From: an uncultured Sunxiuqinia sp. | Lineage (GTDB): Bacteria > Bacteroidota > Bacteroidia > Bacteroidales > Prolixibacteraceae | Assembly: GCF_963678245.1 (NCBI RefSeq) | Contig: NZ_OY782770.1 | Span: forward strand, 1,364,001-1,428,000 | DNA length: 64,000 nucleotides | Reading direction: 5' to 3' | Shown here: piece by piece, positions 55,073-63,602 of the stretch | How positions within the stretch are numbered: the first letter of the stretch is position 1 | Layout of the letters: each line of letters begins with the position of its first letter | Position numbers and translations under genes: made by a program | The notes under the pieces: generated by a model | What the model saw: the letters and a program-made list of their open reading frames with translations, nothing else | Database searches by the model: none | Told to the model about the DNA's origin: nothing

Positions 55073-56329
55073 ATGAAAACGATATATTTTATACTATTTG
55101 CTGTACTTGCTGTGAGTTTTTCATTTACAGCATGCAACGATGAAGATCCGTTCTCAACAGCTACAGCTGGTGATGATCCGCGGATACTCGACCCCATTTT
55201 CCCGGATCGCGAAAACGGAGAACTGCCTGTAATCGCCAATATAAGCAGAGATGCTAACCTCACAATGGAGCTGACAGTTACTCCGGCCGATTATACCACC
55301 GTTTCATGGCAGATAGACGGAACGGAAGTACAAACCGGAACAACGCTCGACATCAATCTTAAAGCAGGAACCTATCCGTTTAAAGTAACCGTTTCAACCG
55401 AAGCCGGTAAATCGACCTATCGCGAGGGAATTGTACAAGTAAATCCTTTGCAGGATGACCCGTGGGCAACGGAAACAGGCTTTGAGCGTATCATCGCGCC
55501 GGGGATAAACGCACGTCTTTATGGCAACAATCTCAACAACGTAAAAAGCATTATTATCGATGGAACAACCATCACCAATATTGTTTATGTCGATTCAGAA
55601 GACAATGACTATATCGAGTATGAAGTTCCTGCCGATCTGGCTGAAGGTGAGCATCGCGTGAGACTGGTAGATAATGACAACAACGAATATGGTGGTAATA
55701 TCGTCAAGGTTACATACACGGCGCTTATCACTTCAGGAGCCGACCGAACCAATGCGAATAGAGAATGGGTAATGACCGGGATCAATCTCGACCAGATTGC
55801 TTCACTAACATTCGCAGGACAAACTATCACTGAGTTCACACGGCAGTCGTCCACTGAAATCGCACTTACCTGCCCTCAATTGGAAGACGGGGAATACAAA
55901 CTGACAGGTAGTACAAAAAGCGGAACAGACTTGGAATTCTATAAAGATAAAAACGTCGTTACCGAACAGACAGTCACCGTTTCTTCAACCACTGTGCTCT
56001 GGCAAGGACACCATTACGTATCGTGGGATTTGCCGGACGATAGTCCTAACAAAACTTTCAACTTGATTGGCAGTGATGTGTTTACCACGTTAAAAGCTGG
56101 TGCTGTCTTGAGTATTCACTATTCAGTAGCCACTGAAGCAGAATATCACCAGTTACGTACCGTTACCGGCTGGTGGAATGATTTACCAGGTACTGCTGTA
56201 ATCGAGTTCTCGGAAGCCGGTGTAAAAGAGATAGAGCTAACACAAGAGATCCTAAATAAAATTCAGGATGAAAGCGGATTTCTTTGCGTAGGGCATGGCT
56301 ACTATGTGGATATGGTAACCGTACAGTAA
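55073..56329 (+). CDS. Surface glycan-binding lipoprotein (SusE-like position, PKD/IPT domains)
   Basis: A 418-aa lipoprotein (signal TIYFILFAVLAVSFSFTAC, Cys ~20). A PKD-like domain (~45-125: TTVSWQIDGTEVQTGTTLDI) is followed by IPT/TIG-like repeats (~135-290: FERIIAPGINARLYGNNLNN; WVMTGINLDQIASLTFAGQT) and a C-terminal jelly-roll domain (~300-418) with exposed aromatic residues (LWQGHHYVSWDLP; TVTGWWNDLPG) suited to glycan binding. Its position after susD matches the surface glycan-binding proteins of beta-glucan loci. There is a strong terminator 42 bp downstream. Confidence 0.83.
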   Translation: MKTIYFILFAVLAVSFSFTACNDEDPFSTATAGDDPRILDPIFPDRENGELPVIANISRDANLTMELTVTPADYTTVSWQIDGTEVQTGTTLDINLKAGTYPFKVTVSTEAGKSTYREGIVQVNPLQDDPWATETGFERIIAPGINARLYGNNLNNVKSIIIDGTTITNIVYVDSEDNDYIEYEVPADLAEGEHRVRLVDNDNNEYGGNIVKVTYTALITSGADRTNANREWVMTGINLDQIASLTFAGQTITEFTRQSSTEIALTCPQLEDGEYKLTGSTKSGTDLEFYKDKNVVTEQTVTVSSTTVLWQGHHYVSWDLPDDSPNKTFNLIGSDVFTTLKAGAVLSIHYSVATEAEYHQLRTVTGWWNDLPGTAVIEFSEAGVKEIELTQEILNKIQDESGFLCVGHGYYVDMVTVQ

Positions 56330-56370
56330 TAAGTGACAAGAAGACTTATCATTAAGATTATACTACTGAA

Positions 56371-56402
56371 GAGGCTGTCTGCATATGCAGGCAGCCTCTT
56401 CT
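56371..56402 (+). terminator. Terminator of the beta-glucan utilisation operon
   Basis: GAGGCTG (56371-56377) pairs with CAGCCTC (56392-56398), with an inner palindrome CTGCATATGCAG extending the stem, followed by TTCTTTATTT. It ends the GH16-susC-susD-SGBP operon. Confidence 0.82.
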
Positions 56403-56893
56403 TTATTTATGAAAGATCCTCATATCGCGCAATTAAAAGACATCATCAACAAAACACACTTCTTGAGCAGCATAATAGATTCCATAAAATCCCATGGTGA
56501 AAATAGTCTCCTGCAGCCTAGTTTAACAGGTATAAAATGCGACTGGCCTTACCGCATGAAAGCATCCATTTTCTGTACTTTGTTTTCAACAGTCTTAACA
56601 AAGTAATACCAATAACCAGTTTTTAGGACTGTAGATATTGTACTTACTTTTATTTCATATTTGTTACTTTTATATAACTAGAAATGATTAAAGGAAATCG
56701 GCTACTAACACCGTACAAATGCAATGCGTAATAAGTACGAACGATTTAGCAATTAATAAACGGCATGGTACTTTTTATAGAGAAGCTTCATGAAATCCCG
56801 CCCGATACTTAATATGTAACAAGTTTATCATATATTCCCTGATGAGTTGGGAGATGGAAAAGCTAACCGTAATATTCTGACAGTTGCCTCAGT
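56403..56893. other. Gene-free interval between the polysaccharide locus and the LuxR regulator
   Basis: About 490 bp. A short plus-strand frame (56385-56606) starts inside the terminator stem and has no protein-like features, so I do not call it. The minus-strand genes to the right end here. No hairpin with a T run was found for them. Confidence 0.4.
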
Positions 56894-57544
56894 TTAAATA
56901 ATCCGCTTTCTTTTGGCCAGTTCTATCGCTTCAATCTTGGAGTGGACCTGTAGTTTTTTGTATATATTTTCGATGTGCCGGCGCACAGTGGAGGGTGATA
57001 TAATAAGGTTTTCGGCTATTGATGTATACGGGAGGCCAACCGCTAATTGCTCCAGTACCTCCAACTCCCGTCCGGTTAGTTTCACGCTTTCTTCTGCTTC
57101 AGAGTGTGCTAAGAGCAAGGGACTGCGCAACAAATTCAGGGTTTTTGATGCAATCGAAGGAGTCATTGCTGCGCCACCGTCAAGCGTTTGTAAAATGGCA
57201 CTGTAAAGTTCGGGTGATGAGGTTTCTTTTAACAGGTAACCATCAGCCCCCGACTGAATGGCTTTAAAAATATTTTCATCATCATCAAAAACTGTGAGCA
57301 TAATAATCTTGATTTGAGGGTATTTCTGTTTTATTTGTGCAGTAGCTTCAATGCCGTTTAAACGAGGCATTTCAATATCCATCAAAATAAGTTTTATCCG
57401 CATATCGTGGCTTAATCTTTCAAGGCACTGATAACCTTCGTTAGCCGTAAATGCTATGGAAATATCGCTATAAAACGAAAGCTTATCTTTTACACTCTTT
57501 ATCAAAAAGTTATTGTCGTCTACAATTGCTATTCGCGTGTTCAT
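56894..57544 (-). CDS. LuxR-family (NarL-type) response regulator
   Basis: A 216-aa regulator: receiver (RIAIVDDNNFLIKSVKDKLS; Asp ~56 in KLILMDIEMPRLNG; IKIIMLTVFDDDENIFKAI; Lys in GADGYLLKETSS) and a C-terminal LuxR helix-turn-helix (LTGRELEVLEQLAVGLPYTS; STVRRHIENIYKKLQ). It starts 5 bp after the histidine kinase gene and is clearly its cognate regulator. Targets unknown; the adjacent minus-strand genes are candidates. Confidence 0.93.
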   Translation of the reverse strand: MNTRIAIVDDNNFLIKSVKDKLSFYSDISIAFTANEGYQCLERLSHDMRIKLILMDIEMPRLNGIEATAQIKQKYPQIKIIMLTVFDDDENIFKAIQSGADGYLLKETSSPELYSAILQTLDGGAAMTPSIASKTLNLLRSPLLLAHSEAEESVKLTGRELEVLEQLAVGLPYTSIAENLIISPSTVRRHIENIYKKLQVHSKIEAIELAKRKRII

Positions 57545-57549
57545 GAATG

Positions 57550-59388
57550 TTAGGTTTTAATCACATTAAATGAAACACTTGTTTTGATTCCGGGTTCAGA
57601 AATAAGCATTAGTTCTCCGCCAAGTTCCTGAGCTCTTTTGCGCATATTTAGTAACCCGTTACCTGGATCCACTTCATTTTCAACAAAACCTTTTCCGTCA
57701 TCTTCAACCAAAAAATTAACCCCGGTTTCTACTGTACTCATTTGAATTTTTATCTGATTGGCATCAGCATATTTTAGAGCATTGTTAATAGCTTCCTGGA
57801 TGATGCGAAAGATATTTAGTCCTTGTAAAGACGTGAATCGGATGGTTTCAGAAAGTGTCTCGTCTTGTACAATCAATATCTCAATGTTGGGGCACAATTG
57901 TTTGGCCTTTCCAATAAAGTTGGCAATACGCGATTGCAGGTCGCTTATGCTAACCCCCGATTTATTCATTGCCCAAATGGTATCGCGAAGTTCCTGAATG
58001 GTTTCTTTTGCAAAGGAACCGATGTTATTCATCCGGCTTGTAAACTGGTCATTTTTATCGGGCATAACATATTTGATCGTCTCAATTGCCGAAACAATAA
58101 ATGTTAATTGTGCCCCAATATTGTCGTGTAAGTCACGCGATATGGCCAATCTTTGTTCCTGCAGCCGGTTTTGGCTCTCAATCTTTTCCAGTGCCAGCTT
58201 GAGCTCACTGTCTTTTTGTTGTTTTATATTTTGCAGGGCTTGTTGTTTATACAGCAGATAACCAAACAGGGCAATAATGATAACCAGCGACGATAAACCG
58301 ATGATTTCCAGTTTTCGGTTTTTTAAACTTAATTGATGCTCTGCAATTTGTGCCCGCTGCTCCATTATTTGTTTTTCTTTTTGTGCGGTCTCGTAGCGTG
58401 TTGTTATTTCTTCAACATCTTTTATTTTTTGTACGGTGTACAAACTATCATTCAGCAAATTAAAGACTTTTAAGTTTTCATAGGCCAGTTTGTAATTCCC
58501 AAGACTTTCATAATTATCCATTATTTGTCGGTAATTGTAGGTCTGAATATCGAGGAAATCAATTTCTTGAGCTAAAGTATTACTACGCTCAAAAAAAACA
58601 ATTGACTTGTTAAGCTGCTTTGCCTGTTTGTATAGCTCTCCCAAAGCAGTATAGTTCAGCATGATGGCAAACTCCTCGCCTACCTTTTGCCTGATAGATA
58701 ATGCTTGCAGAAGGTAGTCCTCCGCTTTTTTATAATCACTAATAAGCAGTTGGTTGTAGCCCAGAAATTCAAGAGCATAGCCAATTCCTACGGAGTCTTT
58801 TCTGGCTCGCTGAATACGTAGCGATTTTTCGAAGCGCTCGTTGGCAGTTTTATAATCTCCCGCATCGCGAAAAATTACACCGCTCTCGTTGTTGATTCGG
58901 GCTATGCCTTCGAGGTTATTGGATTCTTCATAAAGTTTTAATGCTTTGTCGTAATAATTTAGAGCTCTTTGGGGCTGCTCAAGTTTACGGTAAAGTCGAG
59001 CCATGTCGTCGTATAGTAAGCCCAGATTTTCACTGTCTCGGGTGGGTTCAAGCACCTTTAAAGCCTTGAAATAGTAAACCGAAGCACTGTCAATATTTCC
59101 TTTTTTACCATAAGCCCCGCCTATGCTTCGCAAAAAATCGCCTGAGTTTATGCTATCATTTTGTTGTAAGGCCAGGTTGTACCCAAAATGTGCTAACCGA
59201 AGCGCCTCATCAAATTTTGCAATATAAATTTCTTTTATCTTTTTCTGAAGTACTTCAATCTGCAAATTGTAATTATCCAGCTCTTGCGTATATCTTATAA
59301 TACTATCAGCCGTAACGCCTTTTTGTGCAAAAGAATTATATGCACTTAGTAAAAGGCATAGAGTAAAAAACGTTTTTATATTTTTCAT
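57550..59388 (-). CDS. TPR-containing sensor histidine kinase (NarX/DesK type)
   Basis: A 612-aa kinase. Signal peptide (KTFFTLCLLLSAYNSFAQ), six or so TPR repeats (~55-330, for example DNLGLLYDDMARLYRKLEQP-like and ARINNESGVIFRDAGDYKTA), one membrane helix (~355-378, EIIGLSSLVIIIALFGYLLY), a coiled coil, HisKA_3 dimerisation domain with His ~421 (AISRDLHDNIGAQLTFIVSA) and HATPase (EAINNALKYADANQIKIQ; GKGFVENEVDPGNGLLNM). The periplasmic TPR region is a protein or peptide sensor by inference. Its LuxR partner follows immediately. Confidence 0.92.
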   Translation of the reverse strand: MKNIKTFFTLCLLLSAYNSFAQKGVTADSIIRYTQELDNYNLQIEVLQKKIKEIYIAKFDEALRLAHFGYNLALQQNDSINSGDFLRSIGGAYGKKGNIDSASVYYFKALKVLEPTRDSENLGLLYDDMARLYRKLEQPQRALNYYDKALKLYEESNNLEGIARINNESGVIFRDAGDYKTANERFEKSLRIQRARKDSVGIGYALEFLGYNQLLISDYKKAEDYLLQALSIRQKVGEEFAIMLNYTALGELYKQAKQLNKSIVFFERSNTLAQEIDFLDIQTYNYRQIMDNYESLGNYKLAYENLKVFNLLNDSLYTVQKIKDVEEITTRYETAQKEKQIMEQRAQIAEHQLSLKNRKLEIIGLSSLVIIIALFGYLLYKQQALQNIKQQKDSELKLALEKIESQNRLQEQRLAISRDLHDNIGAQLTFIVSAIETIKYVMPDKNDQFTSRMNNIGSFAKETIQELRDTIWAMNKSGVSISDLQSRIANFIGKAKQLCPNIEILIVQDETLSETIRFTSLQGLNIFRIIQEAINNALKYADANQIKIQMSTVETGVNFLVEDDGKGFVENEVDPGNGLLNMRKRAQELGGELMLISEPGIKTSVSFNVIKT

Positions 59389-59466
59389 TTATTTGCGGTT
59401 CAGCCCCTTTGTTGTTAAAAGAATGAGGTTGAATGAAAAAATTAATTTTTCTCTCGTTACTGCTAT

Positions 59467-59829
59467 TTAACGATTAGCATAATGACTATGTTCAACCTTT
59501 AGTAGTTTTAACGTGCTACTTAACATCTTTTTATAGCTTTCTGTGAACCGCTCTGTTTTTTTGCTGCTCAAATTTGTCTTGGTTGTAGCGTGGGAGAATT
59601 CTTTTTCAAGTTCCTGAAGGCGTTTGTCGATAACGGCATGAAGTTGCTTTTCCATTTCATACATTTCCTTTGCATTATCCAGCAACTCGGTGCGTTTGAT
59701 AAGTTGTATCTCAAACTCTTGCTTTGATCTCCTTATGTCTTTTTGTGTAAGAGCATATTCTTTCAACAGTCTTAAAAACAAGGCAGTTATAACCATTATT
59801 AGGGCGAGCAAAACAATTAAAGTTTTCAT
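59467..59829 (-). CDS. Small membrane-anchored coiled-coil protein, unrecognised
   Basis: A 120-aa protein with an N-terminal helix (TLIVLLALIMVITALFLRLL) followed by a long charged coiled coil (DIRRSKQEFEIQLIKRTELL; EKQLHAVIDKRLQELEKEFS) and a basic tail. It sits 16 bp downstream of a membrane-protein gene and 78 bp upstream of the TPR kinase, all minus strand, so the four genes may form a unit. Function unknown. Confidence 0.65.
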   Translation of the reverse strand: MKTLIVLLALIMVITALFLRLLKEYALTQKDIRRSKQEFEIQLIKRTELLDNAKEMYEMEKQLHAVIDKRLQELEKEFSHATTKTNLSSKKTERFTESYKKMLSSTLKLLKVEHSHYANR

Positions 59830-59845
59830 GGTTTTGTGTTTAATG

Positions 59846-60460
59846 TTAGTAGAGGGAATGGGAAATGAATAATTTTAAAAGCAGAAAAGGAAGAATAATT
59901 ATAACCGAGCCCCAAAAATTTGTTGGAGTAAAAACGTCGGGGAAATTACGAACCACAAACAACATAATCACTGCCCCAAGAATTATGGAAATGTGAAGAA
60001 CAATCATATTGGGAGTGAAACTTCCGAAGCTTACTTTTAATGGAAGTCTGGATTTGTGCAGATAAATGCGCTCTGCTGCTGCTATAATAAGGTTAATATT
60101 AAAAAACAGGTTCTGAAAAAACAGGATGTTCATATTAATCATTAGTAACTCCGGATTGTTCAAATTGGCTAAGAAGCCGAAAAACACCACAATAAAAACA
60201 AAATAAACTCCCATTTGGATAATGGATGCCAGTATTCCGACGTTATTCGGATTTGAAAGAACAACGTCTGGATTATGCTTATAAATCAGCTTGTCAATAA
60301 TTATTCGAACGATTTCGTTCCACCAGAAAAAGTAAATAAGGTAAAATACGGTAGTTTGCCCATTTAGCAACGAAAGTATTGTTAGTACGGTAAAAATGAA
60401 AAAGTTCCATTTCCGGTAGTGAACCAAAGCATGACTAACAAAAGCGTTTGTTTTATTCAA
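59846..60460 (-). CDS. Polytopic membrane protein, unrecognised
   Basis: A 204-aa protein with about five or six hydrophobic helices (WNFFIFTVLTILSLLNGQTT; MGVYFVFIVVFFGFLANLNN; MIVLHISIILGAVIMLFVVR; FWGSVIIILPFLLLKLFI) and aromatic, Asn-rich loops. No family recognised. It precedes the coiled-coil protein gene by 16 bp. A perfect 12-bp inverted repeat lies ~70 bp upstream of its start. Confidence 0.65.
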   Translation of the reverse strand: MNKTNAFVSHALVHYRKWNFFIFTVLTILSLLNGQTTVFYLIYFFWWNEIVRIIIDKLIYKHNPDVVLSNPNNVGILASIIQMGVYFVFIVVFFGFLANLNNPELLMINMNILFFQNLFFNINLIIAAAERIYLHKSRLPLKVSFGSFTPNMIVLHISIILGAVIMLFVVRNFPDVFTPTNFWGSVIIILPFLLLKLFISHSLY

Positions 60461-60530
60461 GGTGCGGTGTTTTTACTTTTATTCTGCATGTCTCTCACCT
60501 GTTTCGGTTGTTGTTGTTAGATGGAAGCCA

Positions 60531-60560
60531 CAAATGCTCAGCGGTGGTGCTGAGCATTTG
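60531..60560. repeat. Perfect 12-bp inverted repeat in an intergenic region
   Basis: CAAATGCTCAGC (60531-60542), loop GGTGGT, GCTGAGCATTTG (60549-60560). There is no T run on either strand, so it is not a typical terminator. It lies between the membrane-protein gene and the lipoprotein remnant, both minus strand. Confidence 0.85.
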
Positions 60561-60715
60561 GGCTGTATTTGCAAAATGAGGATATACATTCGTATTGTAT
60601 TGCTTATAAGCTGTTATAACTTTGTCTTATTGCAGCTTTTCGACAGGGCTGATGAATCTCGCAAAGTGTCATCAGTTTAACCTTGTTCTGCAAATGGCGT
60701 TTGTGTTTTTACCAA

Positions 60716-61030
60716 TTACATAGAGGTTTTTGGCTGCATAAAATTCAAAATCGGCATTCTTCTACCTTGCCTTCGTATTTCAATCCGATGATGCTTACCA
60801 ATGGTTCGTGCTGGCATCTCAACTATAAGCAGTCCATTTTCTATAATTTCATTTGGGGAGCCAGCAATCAGATTGTTTTCCCAGTCAATACCTTGTGTCC
60901 GATATGCCCGGTCAGTCAATTGCCAACTTGTGCCATTATTGTTCGATGTATAAAGCTCCGAAGGTTTTATTCTTCAGCTGCACGAACTCAACAAAAGAAC
61001 CATTCCTAAAAGGGATGCCATCCGTTTCAT
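60716..61030 (-). pseudogene. Short lipoprotein with an in-frame TGA after the lipobox
   Basis: ATG at 61030 opens KRMASLLGMVLLLSSCS, a clean lipoprotein signal with LSSC lipobox, then TGA at 60974-60976. The same frame continues RIKPSELYTSNNNGTSWQLT and EIIENGLLIVEMPARTIGKH to 60716, which resembles a piece of a BNR/sialidase-like beta-propeller repeat. It is either a nonsense mutation or a small indel. It lies 24 bp beyond the 374-aa protein gene, minus strand. Confidence 0.5.
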
Positions 61031-61053
61031 CCTATTGTAATTTTAAGGCGTAT

Positions 61054-62175
61054 TTATTTCTTAAAAAATTTGTTGTGAAACTCATCAACGTGATATTTCA
61101 AGAAAGTTTGGAGCGCTTGTTCCACGCCATTTTTGTATTTGCCGGCATCGGCTTTTATTATAGCAGTGTTCTCCACGGCAATGTCTTCGGTGGTGTACAT
61201 TTTTCCAAAGGCGGTTTCTACCCCAATGTAGCTATTTTTGGTTCTGGCATACGATTGAACTTTCTCCTGACCAAGTACCCCGTTAATGGCTAAATTCTTT
61301 TTCAAAACACCTTTGTAAGTACCAAGTGCCGATCCGCCGATTTTATTTCTTCCGCCCACAAAATCAATGACGGTTCGAGCTGTTGCCGTTACTTCTTTGT
61401 TTTTTGATGCTGTTATACCAAGTTTATCAGTAAAACTGTTTTTACCTTTAGTCATTCTACTTTTTAAGGCATCGTAGGCACTTAAGCGAAGGTTAGTATT
61501 GGCTGTAAGTTTGGCACCCTTGCCCTGATAGGGTTTTTTAATATCCAGAAACAACACGTACATGTCGGCATTTATAATGGTAGCATCATTTAGGTCGCGC
61601 GAAAGTTTTGAATAGCTCATAATCTCACCCATTCTGTCGTCAAGGCCAACAACACTAAACATTCCCTGACGTTTTATTTTGCCTGAGTTTTTAAATCCTT
61701 TCACAAAGAAAGTCGTGTTCGATGGATAGACAGTAAGTACCCCCGGTGCTTCCGAAAGGCTCATTTCCATATTGTCAATGCGTTCATAATCTTTGTAATA
61801 AGGTGCATTTGCTGCAGCATCAGGGTTTATAACATTAAACCCGTTGACTTGTAATTCGGCCACAAAACTTTTGTACGCGTCATCAGTAATTTGTTGCAGG
61901 GTGACAGCCGGAATATCAAGGCCTACAGCCAACGATGCTTTGGTATCGCCCGTCATCACTTTATTTGCAAAACCACCTTTGGTTGACGTTGAGCGGAGGT
62001 TGTACAGTTCAAAATTTACCGAAAAGTTGGCAATATAAACATCTTTTGAAGGGAATTCTCGTGGCCCGTAAGCCCCCCGATCTTCTTTAGGCGAAAAATC
62101 TCCTAGCGTTTGGGCGTTAATTACTATTGTAAAACCTAACAGCAAGGCAATTGTAGCAAAAAATCGTATTCTCAT
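61054..62175 (-). CDS. Exported protein, unrecognised (374 aa)
   Basis: I take the ATG at 62175 because it begins a signal peptide (RIRFFATIALLLGFTIVINAQ) that cleaves after Ala-Gln; nine upstream codons add nothing. The mature protein (LGDFSPKEDRGAYGPREFPS, SKDVYIANFSVNFELYNL) is basic, lacks membrane helices and ends VDEFHNKFFKK. The DMYVLFLDIKKPYQGKGAKL region is hydrophobic beta. I do not recognise the family. It is periplasmic or surface-exposed by inference and may be under control of the TPR kinase/LuxR pair downstream. Confidence 0.75.
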   Translation of the reverse strand: MRIRFFATIALLLGFTIVINAQTLGDFSPKEDRGAYGPREFPSKDVYIANFSVNFELYNLRSTSTKGGFANKVMTGDTKASLAVGLDIPAVTLQQITDDAYKSFVAELQVNGFNVINPDAAANAPYYKDYERIDNMEMSLSEAPGVLTVYPSNTTFFVKGFKNSGKIKRQGMFSVVGLDDRMGEIMSYSKLSRDLNDATIINADMYVLFLDIKKPYQGKGAKLTANTNLRLSAYDALKSRMTKGKNSFTDKLGITASKNKEVTATARTVIDFVGGRNKIGGSALGTYKGVLKKNLAINGVLGQEKVQSYARTKNSYIGVETAFGKMYTTEDIAVENTAIIKADAGKYKNGVEQALQTFLKYHVDEFHNKFFKK

Positions 62176-62749
62176 AATTTTTATATTTTTTGTGTTATGC
62201 AATTTTACCTATTACGTAGACTCAAAAAAATAGGGCAGATGTACCATTTTTTCATGTCGGCTAATCAGAATCGAATAAAAGCAGAAAGCAGTATCGGAAA
62301 TTGTTCCTATCTAGCTTTCGTTCGAAACGCCTGAAAATCCCCACCCAAGCATCTGATTATATTTTGAATAGAAACCTGTGCCTATCCCCGAAGCAAGGGA
62401 GCTACTGGTGTGCTTAAATGGGACATTTATATTGGGAAACAAAACTTACAAAAATCCAGATGAATTTGAGCATGATTTAAAGGTTGGAAAAAAGAACTGG
62501 ACACTATTAATTACTATTGTGTTAACACAACTTTTGACAAACAACCTAAAACACAGCAACATGACACCACCACCACGTGTAAGTCGGACCCCGTCCTAAA
62601 ATATTACTCTGAGTTCATCTAATAGAAATGGGAGTTTGTCGAAATTTGAATGTTATTTTAGAATTAATGGTTACATCACACAAAAAATGCATACTTGACT
62701 GAAAATGAAATACTTGAATAGTAAGAAATAAAATTATATCTTTAAAAAT
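62176..62749. other. Gene-poor stretch
   Basis: About 570 bp with no convincing gene. A 73-codon frame (62378-62599) contains the fragment KNPDEFEHDLKVGKKNW but has no family signal, ribosome-binding site or continuation, so it is at best a remnant. Confidence 0.35.
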
Positions 62750-62929
62750 ATGAACGACACCTGGATTGCTATTGTTACAATTTATATTGTTCTAACGCAT
62801 TTGATTGCAAAGAACATTGGAGAAAAGAGAGAAATAAGATATGGTAAATCAATTTAATGGTCAATGGCTCTGACTCCTATAGTTGGTTTTTTCATCACCG
62901 AAATGAGTAAATCGATAGAAGAAGAATAA
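62750..62929 (+). pseudogene. Small two-helix membrane protein with an in-frame TAA
   Basis: ATG 62750 opens NDTWIAIVTIYIVLTHLIAK, then NIGEKREIRYGKSI and TAA at 62855-62857; the frame goes on WSMALTPIVGFFITEMSKSI to TAA 62927-62929. Two hydrophobic helices joined by a basic loop with YGKS, then a short tail, resemble small Bacteroidota membrane proteins, so the TAA looks like a nonsense change. Function unknown. Confidence 0.5.
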
Positions 62930-63007
62930 ACTACTTGCCTAACATATTTGGCAACCTAGTATGGATCAACATTCATGCTCTATGATGCCCGATTACTTCA
63001 GAATGTT

Positions 63008-63139
63008 TCAACAGACGTACCTTTTAAAATCCGGATCTCTTAAAAAATAGAGTAGTCGAAATTGCTCTGGCTTTATCACGTTGTATTTTAGAAAATCCCA
63101 TAATTTATCTATTTCTTTTTTCTGAATAATTGTTCCCAT
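63008..63139 (-). CDS. Possible small ORF (43 aa)
   Basis: ATG at 63139 gives GTIIQKKEIDKLWDFLKYNV, then IKPEQFRLLYFLRDPDFKR, to TGA 63008-63010. Composition is protein-like and helical, but there is no clear ribosome-binding site and no family match; it could be a gene remnant. Confidence 0.25.
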   Translation of the reverse strand: MGTIIQKKEIDKLWDFLKYNVIKPEQFRLLYFLRDPDFKRYVC

Positions 63140-63411
63140 CTCAAAAGATTCTTAACGTAAGGTCCGGCTTTGTCTGCTTTCAAAAAGCATTGAAAATCAA
63201 AAAATTAAGACTACCGAATCAGGCAGGTGAAAATAGTTACAGTGGTAGTGTTTGTAACTATTTAGTCCGTATTAGATTTCAAAATGCTGGATAGCATATA
63301 TTCCTTGATTACGATATAGCTGTATGTCGTGATATGTATTGTGGAGATTTGTTTCACCCGACATAGAATAAACGAAAGACACCTCCATCTCTGAAAGTGC
63401 CTTGTTTATTT

Positions 63412-63456
63412 AAGTGGCCCACTTGGGCTTGAACCAGGGCCCACCTGATTATGAGC
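63412..63456 (-). other. tRNA(CAT) 3' fragment, probable attachment-site scar
   Basis: On the minus strand the sequence reads CTCATAATCAGG (anticodon loop with CAT and 3' side of the anticodon stem), then CCTGGTTCAAGCCC (T arm with TTCAA) and AAGTGGGCCAC (acceptor end). The 5' half of the tRNA is missing. A 3' tRNA remnant ~145 bp from a tyrosine recombinase start is what an integrated element leaves at its att site. Confidence 0.65.
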
Positions 63457-63602
63457 GGGAAAAATTTCTTTTTCATTAAATTCCACTCCTCTGTATATTT
63501 AATAAATCAGCTGTTTAGGTGATTTCATTTTGAGCCAAAATGATATTTATTTACCTTTATTTGACCAGTTGTTGTACCTATGTTGTACCCGAAGTTGATG
63601 AA

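Noticed and set aside
53365-56329. Type IX sorting domains on the polysaccharide-locus proteins
   Set aside because: The C-termini lack the conserved sorting motifs; these proteins carry lipoprotein signals instead.
56385-56606. 73-codon plus-strand ORF after the glycan-binding protein
   Set aside because: Starts inside the terminator stem and lacks any ribosome-binding site or recognisable feature.
60974-60976. TGA in the lipoprotein as selenocysteine
   Set aside because: No SECIS-like hairpin directly downstream, and the codon follows the lipobox where no redox residue is expected.
60683-61009. 108-codon plus-strand ORF
   Set aside because: Antisense to the lipoprotein remnant with a clear lipobox; composition is not protein-like.
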